Shown piece by piece: positions 51,870 through 60,687 of a DNA stretch of 64,000 nucleotides. Every line of letters starts with the position of its first letter. The stretch's first letter is position 1. This stretch comes from Amycolatopsis sp. 195334CR. Lineage in GTDB: Bacteria; Actinomycetota; Actinomycetes; Mycobacteriales; Pseudonocardiaceae. The position numbers and the translations under genes were made by a program. Under the pieces are notes generated by a model, which saw only the letters and a list, made by a program, of their open reading frames with translations, did no database searches and had not been told where the DNA came from. The stretch covers positions 2,914,001-2,978,000 of the forward strand of contig NZ_JAFJMJ010000001.1 in NCBI RefSeq assembly GCF_017309385.1, in the 5' to 3' direction.

Positions 51870-53417
51870 TTGTCGTCCGAACAGGGGAATCACCAGAACC
51901 ACCAGGCCACGGCAGGCACCGCGGGCTCCGTCTCGGCGCTGGTTTCCGCGGCCGCCGGGAGCTGGCCGGATTCACTCGCACTTATCGATTCAGGAACCGG
52001 CCGGAAGAGCACCTGGGCACAGGTCGACGCGGCGGTGAACGCTGAAGCGCGCCGCCTCACCGACGCCGGGCTGAGCCCCGGTGACCGGGTGGTCGTGCGC
52101 CTGCCGACCTCCACCGCGTTCGCGGTGACGCTGTTCGGCGTGGTGCGCGCGGGCGGGATCGCGGTCCCGCTGTCGCCGCAGGCGCCGGGCGCCGAGATCC
52201 AGCCGCTGGTCGAGCACTCCGGGGCGAAGCTGGTGGTCAGCCACGACCCGGAGGCCGAGGAACTGCCGGACGGGGTCACCGCGCTGCCCGCCGCCGACGT
52301 CAGCGCGACCGGGGAGCGAGTCGAAGCGGTCGGCGGTGGTGAAGACATCGCCGTGGTCTCGTACACCTCGGGCACCACCGGCCCGCCGCGTGGCGTGATG
52401 TTGTCGCACCGGGCGCTCCTCGCCAACATCGAGCAGCTCTCGTCGGTGCGGCCGCTGGTGCTCCAGCACTCCGACCGCGTGTTCGTCGCGATCCCGCTGT
52501 TCCACGTCTACGGCCTGGGCCCCGGGCTGCTCCAGGCCGCCGCGGTCGGCGCCACCGTGGTGCTGTCCGAGCGGTTCGACGCCCGGCGCGCGCTGGCCGA
52601 TTGCGCCGAGTACCGCGTCACCACGATCGCCGGCGTGCCCGCGATGTACGCCGAGTTCGCCGCGCTGGACGCCGACGAACTGGGCACCGGGCTGGCCACC
52701 GTGCGCCGGATGACCTCGGGCGCGGCGCCGCTGCACCCCAGGGTGCTGGCCGCGATCCGGGCCGCCACCGGGCTGGACGTCTACGAGGGCTACGGCCTGA
52801 CCGAGGCCGCGCCGGTGGTGACCACCACGCTGGTCACCGGTTACCCGAAGCCCGGTTCGGTCGGGCGCGCGCTGCCCGGCATCGAGCTGCGGCTGGTGGA
52901 GAGCGACGGCACCACCGGGCCGGTGCTCTCCGATCCGGAGGACCTGGTGGACAGCTTCGACGAGGAGGACGGCGGCACCGGGCTGGTGGCGCTGCGCGGC
53001 GCGAACCTGTTCTCCGGGTACTGGCCCGACGGCGCGCACGGCCCCGACGACGAGGGCTGGTTCCGCACCGGCGACGTCGGCTACCTGGACACCGACGGCG
53101 ATCTGCACCTGGTCGACCGCGCCAACGACCTGATCATCGTGAACGGGTTCAACGTGTACCCGAACGAGGTCGAGTCCGTGCTCACCGAGTTGCCCGAGGT
53201 GGTCGAGGCGGCGGTGGTCGGCGTGGTGGACGAGCGCAGCGGCGAGGCGGTCAAGGCCGTCGTCGTGGTCGCGCCGGGTGCCTCGCTGTCCGCCCAGCAG
53301 GTGGTCGACCACTGCGCGGGCAAGCTCGCCGGGTACAAGGTGCCGCACACCGTCGAGTTCGCCGAGAGCCTGCCGCATTCGGCGACCGGCAAGCTCCGCA
53401 GGCTGCGGTTGCGGTAG
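51870..53417 (+). CDS. AMP-forming acyl-CoA ligase-like protein
   Basis: A 515-residue member of the AMP-binding (ANL) family: P-loop SYTSGTTGPPRGVMLSHRAL near 164-183, LFHVYGLGPGLLQ near 211, YEGYGLTEAAPVVTT near 305, DRANDLIIVNGFNVYPNEVE near 421, and the C-terminal catalytic Lys in HSATGKLRRLRLR. It activates a carboxylic or fatty acid as an adenylate; the substrate is unknown. TTG 51870 with GGAAGGGG upstream is preferred; an in-frame ATG at 51822 is an alternative. It is followed after 11 bases by a glutaredoxin-like gene. Confidence 0.83.
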   Translation: MSSEQGNHQNHQATAGTAGSVSALVSAAAGSWPDSLALIDSGTGRKSTWAQVDAAVNAEARRLTDAGLSPGDRVVVRLPTSTAFAVTLFGVVRAGGIAVPLSPQAPGAEIQPLVEHSGAKLVVSHDPEAEELPDGVTALPAADVSATGERVEAVGGGEDIAVVSYTSGTTGPPRGVMLSHRALLANIEQLSSVRPLVLQHSDRVFVAIPLFHVYGLGPGLLQAAAVGATVVLSERFDARRALADCAEYRVTTIAGVPAMYAEFAALDADELGTGLATVRRMTSGAAPLHPRVLAAIRAATGLDVYEGYGLTEAAPVVTTTLVTGYPKPGSVGRALPGIELRLVESDGTTGPVLSDPEDLVDSFDEEDGGTGLVALRGANLFSGYWPDGAHGPDDEGWFRTGDVGYLDTDGDLHLVDRANDLIIVNGFNVYPNEVESVLTELPEVVEAAVVGVVDERSGEAVKAVVVVAPGASLSAQQVVDHCAGKLAGYKVPHTVEFAESLPHSATGKLRRLRLR

Positions 53418-53428
53418 GAAGGCAAACC

Positions 53429-53665
53429 ATGGCGCATGAGGTGACGGTGGTGACCAGGGATGGCTGCTCGGCGTGCGTGCGCGCCGAGGCCGACGTGGCG
53501 CGCATCTGCGGGGAGCTCGGGGTCGCGTGGTCGACCTTCGACGTGGACAGCGATCCGGAGTGGCGGGCCGAGTACGGCGACCGCGTGCCGGTGATCCTGG
53601 TCGACGGCGACGAGCACGGGTATTGGTCGGTCGAGGAGGACCGGCTGCGCGCGGCGCTCGCGTAA
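53429..53665 (+). CDS. Glutaredoxin-like protein (Rv0508-like)
   Basis: A 78-residue thioredoxin-fold protein with CSAC at residues 13-16 (VTRDGCSACVRAEADVAR) and the cis-Pro strand RVPVILVDGDEHGYW near 52-66. Both active-site cysteines are present, unlike the glutaredoxin-like gene at 22154. In M. tuberculosis the comparable gene (Rv0508) precedes hemA. ATG 53429 follows an AGGAAGG site. It sits 11 bases after the ligase and 57 bases before the molybdenum oxidoreductase. Confidence 0.85.
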   Translation: MAHEVTVVTRDGCSACVRAEADVARICGELGVAWSTFDVDSDPEWRAEYGDRVPVILVDGDEHGYWSVEEDRLRAALA

Positions 53666-53722
53666 TGCACTCGTAAGGGCGCGGGAGCGGCGATCCGGCC
53701 CGCGGCTGACGACGATGGAGGC

Positions 53723-55246
53723 ATGGACACACGCCTGCCACGCCTTCGCGCGGCCGCGATCGGGGTGGTCGCCGTCGGCGCGGCGGCCGCGGCCGGGCAC
53801 CTGCTGTCCGCGTTCCTCGGGCGGAACTCGTCGCCGGTGGTCGCGGTGGGCAGCACCATCGCGGAGTTCTCGCCGAGCTGGCTGACCGAGTTCGGCAAGG
53901 ACACGTTCTACCTGTACGACAAGCTCGCGCTCTTTGTCGGCATGGGCCTGGTGATGCTGGTGCTGGCCGCCGTCGCGGGGTTGATCTCGCGGCGTTCGCG
54001 CACGCCGGGGCTGGTGCTGATCGGGGCGTTCGGCGTGCTCGGCGTGGTTGCCGTGCTGCGGCGGCCGGACCTCGGGCAGCTGGCGATCCTCGCGCCGCTG
54101 GCCACGCTGCTCGTCGGGTGCTGGGTGTTCTCCTGGCTGCACGGGGTGGCGTCCGCCGAGGAGGCCGTCGACGGCGGCATGAGCAGGCGGCGGTTCCTGG
54201 TCGGCGGGGCCGGGGTCGCGGCCGGTGCCGGGGTCGCCGCGCTGGCCGGTCAGGTGATCGGGGTGAGCCGCGACGCCGAGCTTTCGCGGGCAGAAGTCGG
54301 TGGGCTGGTCCCGGCGCGGCCCGCGCCGCCGATCCCGGCCGACGCCGACTTCCGCAAGCTCGGCACACCGTCCTTCCTGACCCCGAACGCGGACTTCTAC
54401 AAGATCGACACCACCCTGGCGCTGCCGCAGGTGCGGGCCGAGGACTGGCGGCTGCGGGTGCACGGCCTGGTCGACCGCGAGCTCACCTTCACCTACGCGG
54501 ACATCCGCGACCGCCCGCTGGTCGAGCGCGCGGTGACGTTGTGCTGCGTGTCGAACGAGGTGGGCGGCGACCTGATCTCCACCGCCACCTTCGTCGGCGT
54601 CGACCTGCGGGACCTGCTGAACGAGGCGGGCGTGCGGCCGGGGGCCGAGCAGCTGTTCTCCACCAGCACCGACGGCTGGACCTGCGGCACGCCGATCTCG
54701 GCGGTGCTCGACCCCGGCCGCGGCGCGATGCTCGCGCTCGGCATGAACGGGGAACCGCTGCCGGTGAAGCACGGCTTCCCGGCGCGGCTGGTGGTGCCCG
54801 GCTTGTACGGCTACGTGTCGGCGACCAAGTGGGTCACCGATCTCGAGGTGACCACCTGGTCGGCGCGGCGGGCGTACTGGCTGGAGCGCGACTGGGCGCG
54901 GGAGGGGCCGGTGAAGACGCAGTCCCGCATCGACGTGCCGAAGCCGTTCGCCGCGCAGGCGGCAGGGAAGACCGTGGTCGCCGGGATCGCCTGGGCGCAG
55001 CACACCGGGATCGACCGGGTGGAGGTGCGCCTGGACCAGGGGCCGTGGGTGCCCGCGACGCTGTCGGCCGAGGTGAACGCGGACACCTGGCGGATGTGGT
55101 GGGTGCAGCTGGACGTGCCGAAGGGGCCGCACCAGCTGTACTGCCGGGCGGTGGACCGGTCGGGTTACGTGCAGACCGGCGAGGTACAGGGCACCGTCCC
55201 GGACGGCGCCACCGGCTGGCACTCGATCTCGATCACCGCCGCCTGA
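53723..55246 (+). CDS. Sulfite oxidase-like molybdopterin oxidoreductase with N-terminal membrane bundle
   Basis: The 507-residue protein begins with about four membrane helices (8-32, 66-90, 95-113, 117-143), then MSRRRFLVGGAG near 153 that resembles a twin-arginine motif but lies internally, then a molybdopterin domain (HGLVDRELTFTYADIRDRP near 243) with the molybdenum Cys in LCCVSNE (Cys274 or Cys275) and a C-terminal Ig-like dimerisation domain from about 425. The catalytic part is predicted outside the membrane. Electron partner and substrate (sulfite or an organic oxo compound) are unknown. A 15-bp palindrome follows 3 bases after the stop. Confidence 0.84.
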   Translation: MDTRLPRLRAAAIGVVAVGAAAAAGHLLSAFLGRNSSPVVAVGSTIAEFSPSWLTEFGKDTFYLYDKLALFVGMGLVMLVLAAVAGLISRRSRTPGLVLIGAFGVLGVVAVLRRPDLGQLAILAPLATLLVGCWVFSWLHGVASAEEAVDGGMSRRRFLVGGAGVAAGAGVAALAGQVIGVSRDAELSRAEVGGLVPARPAPPIPADADFRKLGTPSFLTPNADFYKIDTTLALPQVRAEDWRLRVHGLVDRELTFTYADIRDRPLVERAVTLCCVSNEVGGDLISTATFVGVDLRDLLNEAGVRPGAEQLFSTSTDGWTCGTPISAVLDPGRGAMLALGMNGEPLPVKHGFPARLVVPGLYGYVSATKWVTDLEVTTWSARRAYWLERDWAREGPVKTQSRIDVPKPFAAQAAGKTVVAGIAWAQHTGIDRVEVRLDQGPWVPATLSAEVNADTWRMWWVQLDVPKGPHQLYCRAVDRSGYVQTGEVQGTVPDGATGWHSISITAA

Positions 55247-55248
55247 GC

Positions 55249-55282
55249 GTCACGGATGTGGCTCGGAAGCCACATCCGTGAC
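55249..55282. terminator. Perfect 15-bp hairpin between convergent genes
   Basis: Arms 55249-55263 and 55268-55282 pair perfectly with a CGGA tetraloop. It starts 3 bases after the oxidoreductase stop and ends 6 bases before the stop of the convergent coiled-coil gene, so it can stop transcription from both sides. Confidence 0.75.
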
Positions 55283-55287
55283 CCGGG

Positions 55288-56010
55288 TCAGTTGCCGCCG
55301 CTGCCCGCGCCGCCGGACGGGGCCTGATGGCCCTCGCCCCCGTCGCCGCGGTTGACGCCGCCTTCGGAGCCGCCGCCGTCGGAGGTGCCGGCTTCGGCTT
55401 CACCCTCGTTGACGCCGCCCTCCGAGGAACCGGGGCTCCCGCCGCCCGCTTCCGCCTCGGCGGGTCCCGGCACCAGCGACTGGAACTTCTGGCGCAGCTG
55501 GTCGACCTGCGCCTGGAACTGCTGCGCGAGCCGGATGATCTCGTCGATCGCCTTGATGACGCGCTCTTCGTCCCCGTCCTCGGCGACCCCGGCGGCCACC
55601 GCCTCGGCGGCCGGCCTGGCCCCGTTCGCGATCGAGGCGATCTGCTCGCACGTCGACACGACCAGCTGTTCCATCTGCTGCCCGATCTCGCTGATCTGGC
55701 CGCTGAGCTTGTCCAGCTCCGCGCGGTCCTGCTCGAGTTCGGAGAGTTCCTTCTTGGCCTCGTCGATCGCGGCGGCCGCGCCCTCGCCCTCCTCTTCCTG
55801 GAGTTCGGTGATCGTCGCCTTCTGCTCGTCGATGGCCTTGTCCAGCTCGGCGACCGAATCGCGGAGCTTGGCGGCGTAGGACTCGATCGACGCGGGATCG
55901 CAGTCGACGTGCGCGAGGACCTCGGCCGGGTCGGCGGCACCGAGGGTGCTCGCCGCGGCCGAGAGCGGACGGCAGGCGTCCAGTGCCTTCTGCAGTGCCG
56001 GGTGCGTCAT
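55288..56010 (-). CDS. Coiled-coil protein with Gly-rich tail, type VII cluster
   Basis: A 240-residue acidic protein: long coiled coil over about residues 45-185 (Glu/Lys/Gln heptads) and a Gly/Ser/Glu-rich tail of about 45 residues. It has few or no aromatic residues of a WXG motif. It is the last gene of a compact minus-strand cluster, overlapping the EspC-like gene by four bases (ATGA at 56007-56010). Function unknown; an exported partner or scaffold for the EspC-like protein is a guess. Confidence 0.65.
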   Translation of the reverse strand: MTHPALQKALDACRPLSAAASTLGAADPAEVLAHVDCDPASIESYAAKLRDSVAELDKAIDEQKATITELQEEEGEGAAAAIDEAKKELSELEQDRAELDKLSGQISEIGQQMEQLVVSTCEQIASIANGARPAAEAVAAGVAEDGDEERVIKAIDEIIRLAQQFQAQVDQLRQKFQSLVPGPAEAEAGGGSPGSSEGGVNEGEAEAGTSDGGGSEGGVNRGDGGEGHQAPSGGAGSGGN

Positions 56011-56330
56011 TCCGACCGCCCGGCGGCTCGCAGGTCTTCCTGGGTCTCGGCGTCGGAGCGGTCGTAGTCGTCGGCGGCGGTGTCGAGCTTCCCGGCGAGT
56101 TCACCGAGGCGGGTCTGCCGCGTGCGCAGCCGCTCCAGCCGGTGCCCGACGGCCTTCTCGATGTCGGCGGCCAGTTCCGGCCCCGGCCCGGAGATGCCGA
56201 AGGCCTCGGCCGGCACCTTGGCCGCCGAGAGCCGCTCCACCGTGGTGCCGACGGAATCCGCGTTCGCGCGGAACCCGCCCGCCGTCCGGCGGAGCCGCCC
56301 GGTGTCGACGCGGAACCCTGATCCGGTCAT
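56007..56330 (-). CDS. EspC-like small helical protein (type VII secretion substrate type)
   Basis: A 107-residue helix-turn-helix bundle of the EspC/DUF2580 kind: FRVDTGRLRRTAGGFRAN near 6 and LGELAGKLDTAADDYDRSDAE near 75, where YDRSD (Tyr89, Asp93) fits the YxxxD/E signal recognised by type VII secretion. AAGGGGGAAAG precedes ATG 56330. No EccC/EccCa1 transport gene lies in the window, so the secretion machine would be elsewhere. It is coupled to the coiled-coil gene through ATGA. Confidence 0.72.
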   Translation of the reverse strand: MTGSGFRVDTGRLRRTAGGFRANADSVGTTVERLSAAKVPAEAFGISGPGPELAADIEKAVGHRLERLRTRQTRLGELAGKLDTAADDYDRSDAETQEDLRAAGRSE

Positions 56331-56388
56331 GCTTTCCCCCTTCGTGCTGGTCCGCGCCATGATGCCGGGGGCTGCTTTCCCGGCGCTT

Positions 56389-56583
56389 TCATCTCGGCGG
56401 CAGCTCGAACGACGGCACCAACCAGGTCGACGGCGGCTCGTGCTCGTCCTCCACGCGCACCCGCACCCCTGCCGGTAATGCCTTGACTTCGCCATCCGCC
56501 TTGATCCAGACCGGCTTTCCCGCCGCGGGCACGCGGATCGGCGCCGCCTCGTCGTCGACGTGCGCGCGGACCCAGGTGCTCAT
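56389..56583 (-). CDS. Small hypothetical protein between YbaB-like and EspC-like genes
   Basis: A 64-residue protein without a recognised family: VRAHVDDEAAPIRVPAAGKP region followed by DGEVKALPAG and a run ending in WLVPSFELPPR. Its four-base ATGA overlap with the YbaB-like gene (56580-56583) supports it as real and coupled. Possibly a short beta-rich or disordered adaptor. Confidence 0.6.
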   Translation of the reverse strand: MSTWVRAHVDDEAAPIRVPAAGKPVWIKADGEVKALPAGVRVRVEDEHEPPSTWLVPSFELPPR

Positions 56584-56873
56584 GTGCCCAGGTGGTACGC
56601 CCGGCGTTCCGCGACCAGCTCCGCCGCCGCGCGCTGGGCGCCGGTGGAGGCCTGCAGGATCGCGTTCGCCAGCGTCTTCGCGTCGACCTTGCGCACCAGC
56701 GTCGAATTCACCGAAACCGCGAGCACCTTGCCGCCGGAGTCCACCTCGACCTCGACCAGGTCCCCGCGGTCCCGCGCGGTGACCGTTCGCTGGGCGAGGT
56801 CCTTGCGCAACGCGAGCAGGCCCTCGTCGGCGCGGTTGTTGCGCGCGGCCAGCGCGGTCAGCGAAGTCGCCAT
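56580..56873 (-). CDS. YbaB/EbfC-family nucleoid-associated-like protein
   Basis: A 97-residue protein resembling YbaB/EbfC (LVEVEVDSGGKVLAVSVNST near 38-57 is the central beta hairpin; flanking helices on both sides). YbaB proteins bind DNA as dimers, but actinobacterial copies in type VII-like clusters may have another role. It begins 36 bases after the SARP gene stop, on the same strand, and overlaps the next gene by four bases. Confidence 0.75.
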   Translation of the reverse strand: MATSLTALAARNNRADEGLLALRKDLAQRTVTARDRGDLVEVEVDSGGKVLAVSVNSTLVRKVDAKTLANAILQASTGAQRAAAELVAERRAYHLGT

Positions 56874-56909
56874 GCCGGAAGGGTGGCAGTTGCCGCTTTC
56901 ATCGTGGTT

Positions 56910-59582
56910 TCACCCGATCTCGGCGAGCAGTTTCCGCACTTCCGCCGCCTCCGCGTCGCCGTTGCGCAGGAACACCTCCAGCGCCTCGCGCAGGAACTCG
57001 CGCGCTTCGCCGTCCCGCCCGATGCTGTGCAGGACCGCACCGAGGCGCGCCTGGACCCGCGCCGCGCGCCAGCTTTCGTTGAGCAGCCTGCTGATCTCCA
57101 CCGCCTCCCGGTACGCCTCCAGCGCGCGTTCCGGCTCACCGCTGTCGCGGTGCAGATCTCCGAGCGTGCACAGGGTGAACCGGCGCGCGGGGGTGTCGGC
57201 GGCCCGCCGATGGACCTCCATCGCTTCCCGCAGGTACGCCTCGGCTTCGGCGTAGGAACCTTGCTGCCGGAGCACATCGCCGAGGTTGTTCAGGCAGTAG
57301 CCCTCGCCACGCGGGTCGTCGAGCGCGCGGAACCGCCGCAGGCCGTCCTCGTAGCAGGCGGCGGCTTCGGGGAACCGCTTCGCGTTGTCGTAGGCCACAC
57401 CGAGGTTGTTCTGGTTCCACGCCGCCGCGAGCCCGTCATCCTCGGCGTCAAAGAGCTCAGCCGCCTCCAGGTGACAAGCGATCGCCCGGTCGTGGTCGTG
57501 CAGGTCGTCGTAGGCCACGCCGAGCCCGTTCAGCATGTGCGCGCGGCCCAGCGCGTCGGCGCCTTCGAGCGCGGTCCGGTGCGTGCCCAGCCAGTCGTCC
57601 CAGCGGCGGCTCGAATAGAAGTAGATGAGCAACGCCGACGCCAGCTGCCAGGCGACCGTGGTGTACCCGCGGGCCACGGCGTCGCGGACGGCCGCGCCGA
57701 AGTTCTCCCGCTCCAGCTCGAACCAGGCCAGTGCCGCCGCGCGGTCGCCGAAGACGGGCAGGTGGGACGGCGGTTCGACGGCGTCGCTCCACATCGGCCG
57801 GGCGTGCGGATCGAGCGCGGCCCGCGCGGCGATCGCCGAATGCACGTACCAGCCGAGGATCCGCCGTGACGCCTCATCGTCCTCACCGGCCGACTCACCG
57901 GCATATGCCCGCAGAAGGTCATGCATCGCGTAGCGGCCGTCGGGGCCGGCCTCGACCAGGTTCGCGCGCCGGAGCTGCCCGAGCGCGCGCCGCGCGGTCC
58001 GCAGGTCGGTGTCCGCCAGCGCGGCCACCGCCTGCTCACCGGTGTCGTGCCCGGGGTGCAGCCCGAGCAGCCGGAACACCCTGGCGGCTTCCGCGGGCAG
58101 GTGCTGGAACGACCACGAGAAGGCCGAGCGGACGGCGGCCCTCGGGTCCCCGTCGGCGTCGAGCAGGTCGAGCCGCGCGCGTTCGTCGGCCAGTTCCTCG
58201 ACCAGTGCGGAAATGCTGCGAGCTGGCCGGTCGCGAATGGACTCGGCGGCGATCCGCAGCGCCAGCGGCAGCCGCGCGCACAGCTCGATCACCTCGGCGG
58301 CGGCTTCGGGCTCGGCGTCCACGCGGTCGCCGGTCAGCTCGCGGAGCAGGGTGAGCGAGGCCGCCGGGGACAGCCGGTCGAGCTCGTGCCGCCGCGCGCC
58401 GTCGACCGCGGCCAGTCCGGTCAGCGTGTCGCGGCTGGTCACCAGCACCACGCACGAACCGGTGCCGGGCAGCAGCGGCCGCACCTGCTCGGCGGTCCGC
58501 GCGTTGTCCAGCACGATCAGCAGCCGCCGCCCGGCGACCTGCGTGCGGAACTTCGCCGAGCGCTCGGCGAGCACCGGCGACAGCGCGGCGCCGTCCACCC
58601 CGAGCGCGCGCAGGAACCCGGCGAGCACGTCGGACGGGTCGGCGGGGCGGTCGGGGCCGTAGCCGTGCAGGTCGGCGTAGAGCTGCCCGTCGGGGAACCG
58701 GTCGCGCGTGCGGTGGGCCCAGCGCAGCGCCAGCGCCGTCTTGCCCGCGCCCGCGGTCCCGGTGATCACCGACAGCGGGGTGAGCACGTCCAGCTCGGCG
58801 AGTTCGCGCTCGCGGCCGGTGAACCCGCGTGCCTGCGCGGGGAGTTGCGCCGGAACGGGTGACGGCCCGGCTGGCTCGGTCTCGCGGCCTTCGAAGATCG
58901 CCTGTTCGAGTTCCCGCAGTTCGGCGCCCGGCTCCAGGCCCAGCTCGTCCCGCAGCACGCGGCGGGCGGTCCGGCACGCGGCGAGCGCGTCGGCCTGCCT
59001 GCCGCCGCGGTACAGGGCCCGGACGAGCAGCGCGTGCAGGCGTTCGCGCAACGGGTGCGCCCCGGCCAGCGCGCCCAGCTCACCCACCACGGCCAGGTGC
59101 CGCCCGGCGGTCAGCTCCGCCTCGAACAACGCCTCCAGCAGGTTGAGCCGGGTCTCGGCGAGGCGCCGGGCTTCGTCGGTGAGCAACGGCACGTCGAGCC
59201 CCTCGAACGGCGTGCCCTGCCACAGGTCCAGCGCCTTCCTGGCCAGTGCGGGGTCGTCGGACGCCTCGCCGGAAAGTGACGCGAATCTCTCCGCGTCCAG
59301 CTCACCGGGCAGCACGCGCAGCAGGTAGCCGCCGGAGTCGAAGACCAGCCGGTCCGGTTCGCCGAGCAGCCCGCGCAGCCGGTGGACGTGCAGCTGCAGC
59401 TTCTGCGCGGCCCGCCGGTCGGCGCGCTCCCCCCACATCGCGTCGGTCAGCACGTCGACGGGGACCGGGCGGTTCGCCCTGGTCAGCAGCACTCCCAAGA
59501 GGATCCGCTGCAATCTCCCGGCCGGCTGGGACGGACCGTCGGCCCGGCGGACGCGCATCGGGCCGAGCACTTCGAACTCCAT
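56910..59582 (-). CDS. SARP-family regulator with NB-ARC and TPR domains (AfsR-like)
   Basis: An 890-residue AfsR/SARP protein: OmpR-like DNA-binding domain (1-95, LQLHVHRLRGLLGE near 62), bacterial transcriptional activator domain (100-235), NB-ARC ATPase with P-loop GTAGAGKT (275-282) and VLDNARTAEQV, then TPR repeats from about 640 to the end. These STAND-type regulators usually activate secondary metabolism or differentiation genes and may respond to ATP. ATG 59582 is the first plausible start. It is the first gene of the run SARP-YbaB-hypothetical-EspC-coiled coil (36-base gap, then overlaps) and diverges from rex. Confidence 0.88.
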   Translation of the reverse strand: MEFEVLGPMRVRRADGPSQPAGRLQRILLGVLLTRANRPVPVDVLTDAMWGERADRRAAQKLQLHVHRLRGLLGEPDRLVFDSGGYLLRVLPGELDAERFASLSGEASDDPALARKALDLWQGTPFEGLDVPLLTDEARRLAETRLNLLEALFEAELTAGRHLAVVGELGALAGAHPLRERLHALLVRALYRGGRQADALAACRTARRVLRDELGLEPGAELRELEQAIFEGRETEPAGPSPVPAQLPAQARGFTGRERELAELDVLTPLSVITGTAGAGKTALALRWAHRTRDRFPDGQLYADLHGYGPDRPADPSDVLAGFLRALGVDGAALSPVLAERSAKFRTQVAGRRLLIVLDNARTAEQVRPLLPGTGSCVVLVTSRDTLTGLAAVDGARRHELDRLSPAASLTLLRELTGDRVDAEPEAAAEVIELCARLPLALRIAAESIRDRPARSISALVEELADERARLDLLDADGDPRAAVRSAFSWSFQHLPAEAARVFRLLGLHPGHDTGEQAVAALADTDLRTARRALGQLRRANLVEAGPDGRYAMHDLLRAYAGESAGEDDEASRRILGWYVHSAIAARAALDPHARPMWSDAVEPPSHLPVFGDRAAALAWFELERENFGAAVRDAVARGYTTVAWQLASALLIYFYSSRRWDDWLGTHRTALEGADALGRAHMLNGLGVAYDDLHDHDRAIACHLEAAELFDAEDDGLAAAWNQNNLGVAYDNAKRFPEAAACYEDGLRRFRALDDPRGEGYCLNNLGDVLRQQGSYAEAEAYLREAMEVHRRAADTPARRFTLCTLGDLHRDSGEPERALEAYREAVEISRLLNESWRAARVQARLGAVLHSIGRDGEAREFLREALEVFLRNGDAEAAEVRKLLAEIG

Positions 59583-59701
59583 GTGCACCACCGGCCACCC
59601 CCTATCGACCAGTGTGACGCGGAATACCGGGACTCGGTTTCCGTTTTCGGCGGATGGAAGCCGGGCGGGTAGCCTCGGGTTCAAGCGCTCTACCAGTCAC
59701 T

Positions 59702-59730
59702 TTGTGCATGCGTTCACAAGTGGCTACCGT
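59702..59730 (+). promoter_or_regulatory. Rex operator overlapping the rex promoter
   Basis: TTGTGCATGCGTTCACAA (59702-59719) matches the known Rex operator form TTGTGAAxxxxTTCACAA. It covers a promoter with -35 TTGTGC (59702-59707), 17 bases and -10 TACCGT (59725-59730). Rex would bind when NADH/NAD+ is low and repress its own operon, as in Streptomyces coelicolor. The rest of the 262-base gap (59583-59844) holds the SARP promoter and nothing else I can call. Confidence 0.75.
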
Positions 59731-59844
59731 AGTGCCATCGCCCCGCGCGGCGCCGGGTATCGAACACTGAGTCGCCCGCCGGGTCAAGGGTTGATTTTTC
59801 GACCCGGATCTGTCAGCAGAACGGCATCAACGAGGAGAGCAGGC

Positions 59845-60687
59845 GTGGTCGCACAGGGGGGCCATCGGGGCCGCCGAGGTGGTTCGGCCAGGCAGGCGGG
59901 CACCCCCGACGCCGACAACGCGCCGACCGCCGAGATGCCGACCGTGCCGGTGAACGGCAACGGGGCCAACGGGGCCAGTGGAGTCAATGGGGTCGCCGAC
60001 CCGGTCCGCGCCAAGTCCATTCCCGAGGCCGCCGTCGCCCGCCTCGCCGTCTACCTGCGGGTGCTCTCCGCGATGGCGGAGCAGGGCGCGACCACGGTCT
60101 CCAGCGAAGAGCTCTCCTCGGCCGCCGGGGTCAACTCGGCGAAGCTGCGTAAGGACCTGTCCTACCTCGGTTCCTACGGCACCCGCGGCGTCGGCTACGA
60201 GGTCTCGGTGCTGGTCGGCCACATCGAGCGCACGCTCGGGCTGACCCGCAAGCACAAGGTGGCCGTGGTCGGCATCGGCAACCTCGGCCACGCGCTGGCC
60301 AACTACGGCGGTTTCCCCGGCCGGGGCTTCCCGGTGGAGGCCCTGTTCGACCTCGACCCCGACCTGATCGGCGTGCCGGTCGGCGGGCTGCCGGTCTCCC
60401 ACCTGGACGAGATCCCGAAGGTGTGCGCCGAGCGCGAGATCTCCATCGGCGTGATCGCCACCCCGCCGACCGCCGCGCAGTCGGTCTGCGACCGGCTGGT
60501 GGCCGGTGGCGTGCAGTGCATCCTCAACTTCGCGCCGGTGGTGCTCCAGGCTCCGCCCCACGTCGAGGTGCGCAAGGTAGACCTGGCGGTGGAACTGCAG
60601 ATCCTCTCGTTCCACGTGGCGCGCAGGGCCGACGAAGAAGCGGGTGTGAACGGCGTGGCGAACAACGGCATGGTGGTGCGATCGTGA
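59845..60687 (+). CDS. rex: Redox-sensing transcriptional repressor Rex
   Basis: Rex senses the NADH/NAD+ ratio through a Rossmann domain and represses respiratory and haem genes. The 280 residues have a disordered 55-residue N-terminus, a winged helix (about 60-125, [20 protein letters not shown] near 88) and the NAD(H) domain ([15 protein letters not shown] near 140). GTG 59845 is preceded by GAGGAGAG. The rex stop overlaps hemA (GTGA at 60684-60687), so rex-hemA-hemC form a coupled operon with hemD beyond. Confidence 0.93.
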   Translation: MVAQGGHRGRRGGSARQAGTPDADNAPTAEMPTVPVNGNGANGASGVNGVADPVRAKSIPEAAVARLAVYLRVLSAMAEQGATTVSSEELSSAAGVNSAKLRKDLSYLGSYGTRGVGYEVSVLVGHIERTLGLTRKHKVAVVGIGNLGHALANYGGFPGRGFPVEALFDLDPDLIGVPVGGLPVSHLDEIPKVCAEREISIGVIATPPTAAQSVCDRLVAGGVQCILNFAPVVLQAPPHVEVRKVDLAVELQILSFHVARRADEEAGVNGVANNGMVVRS

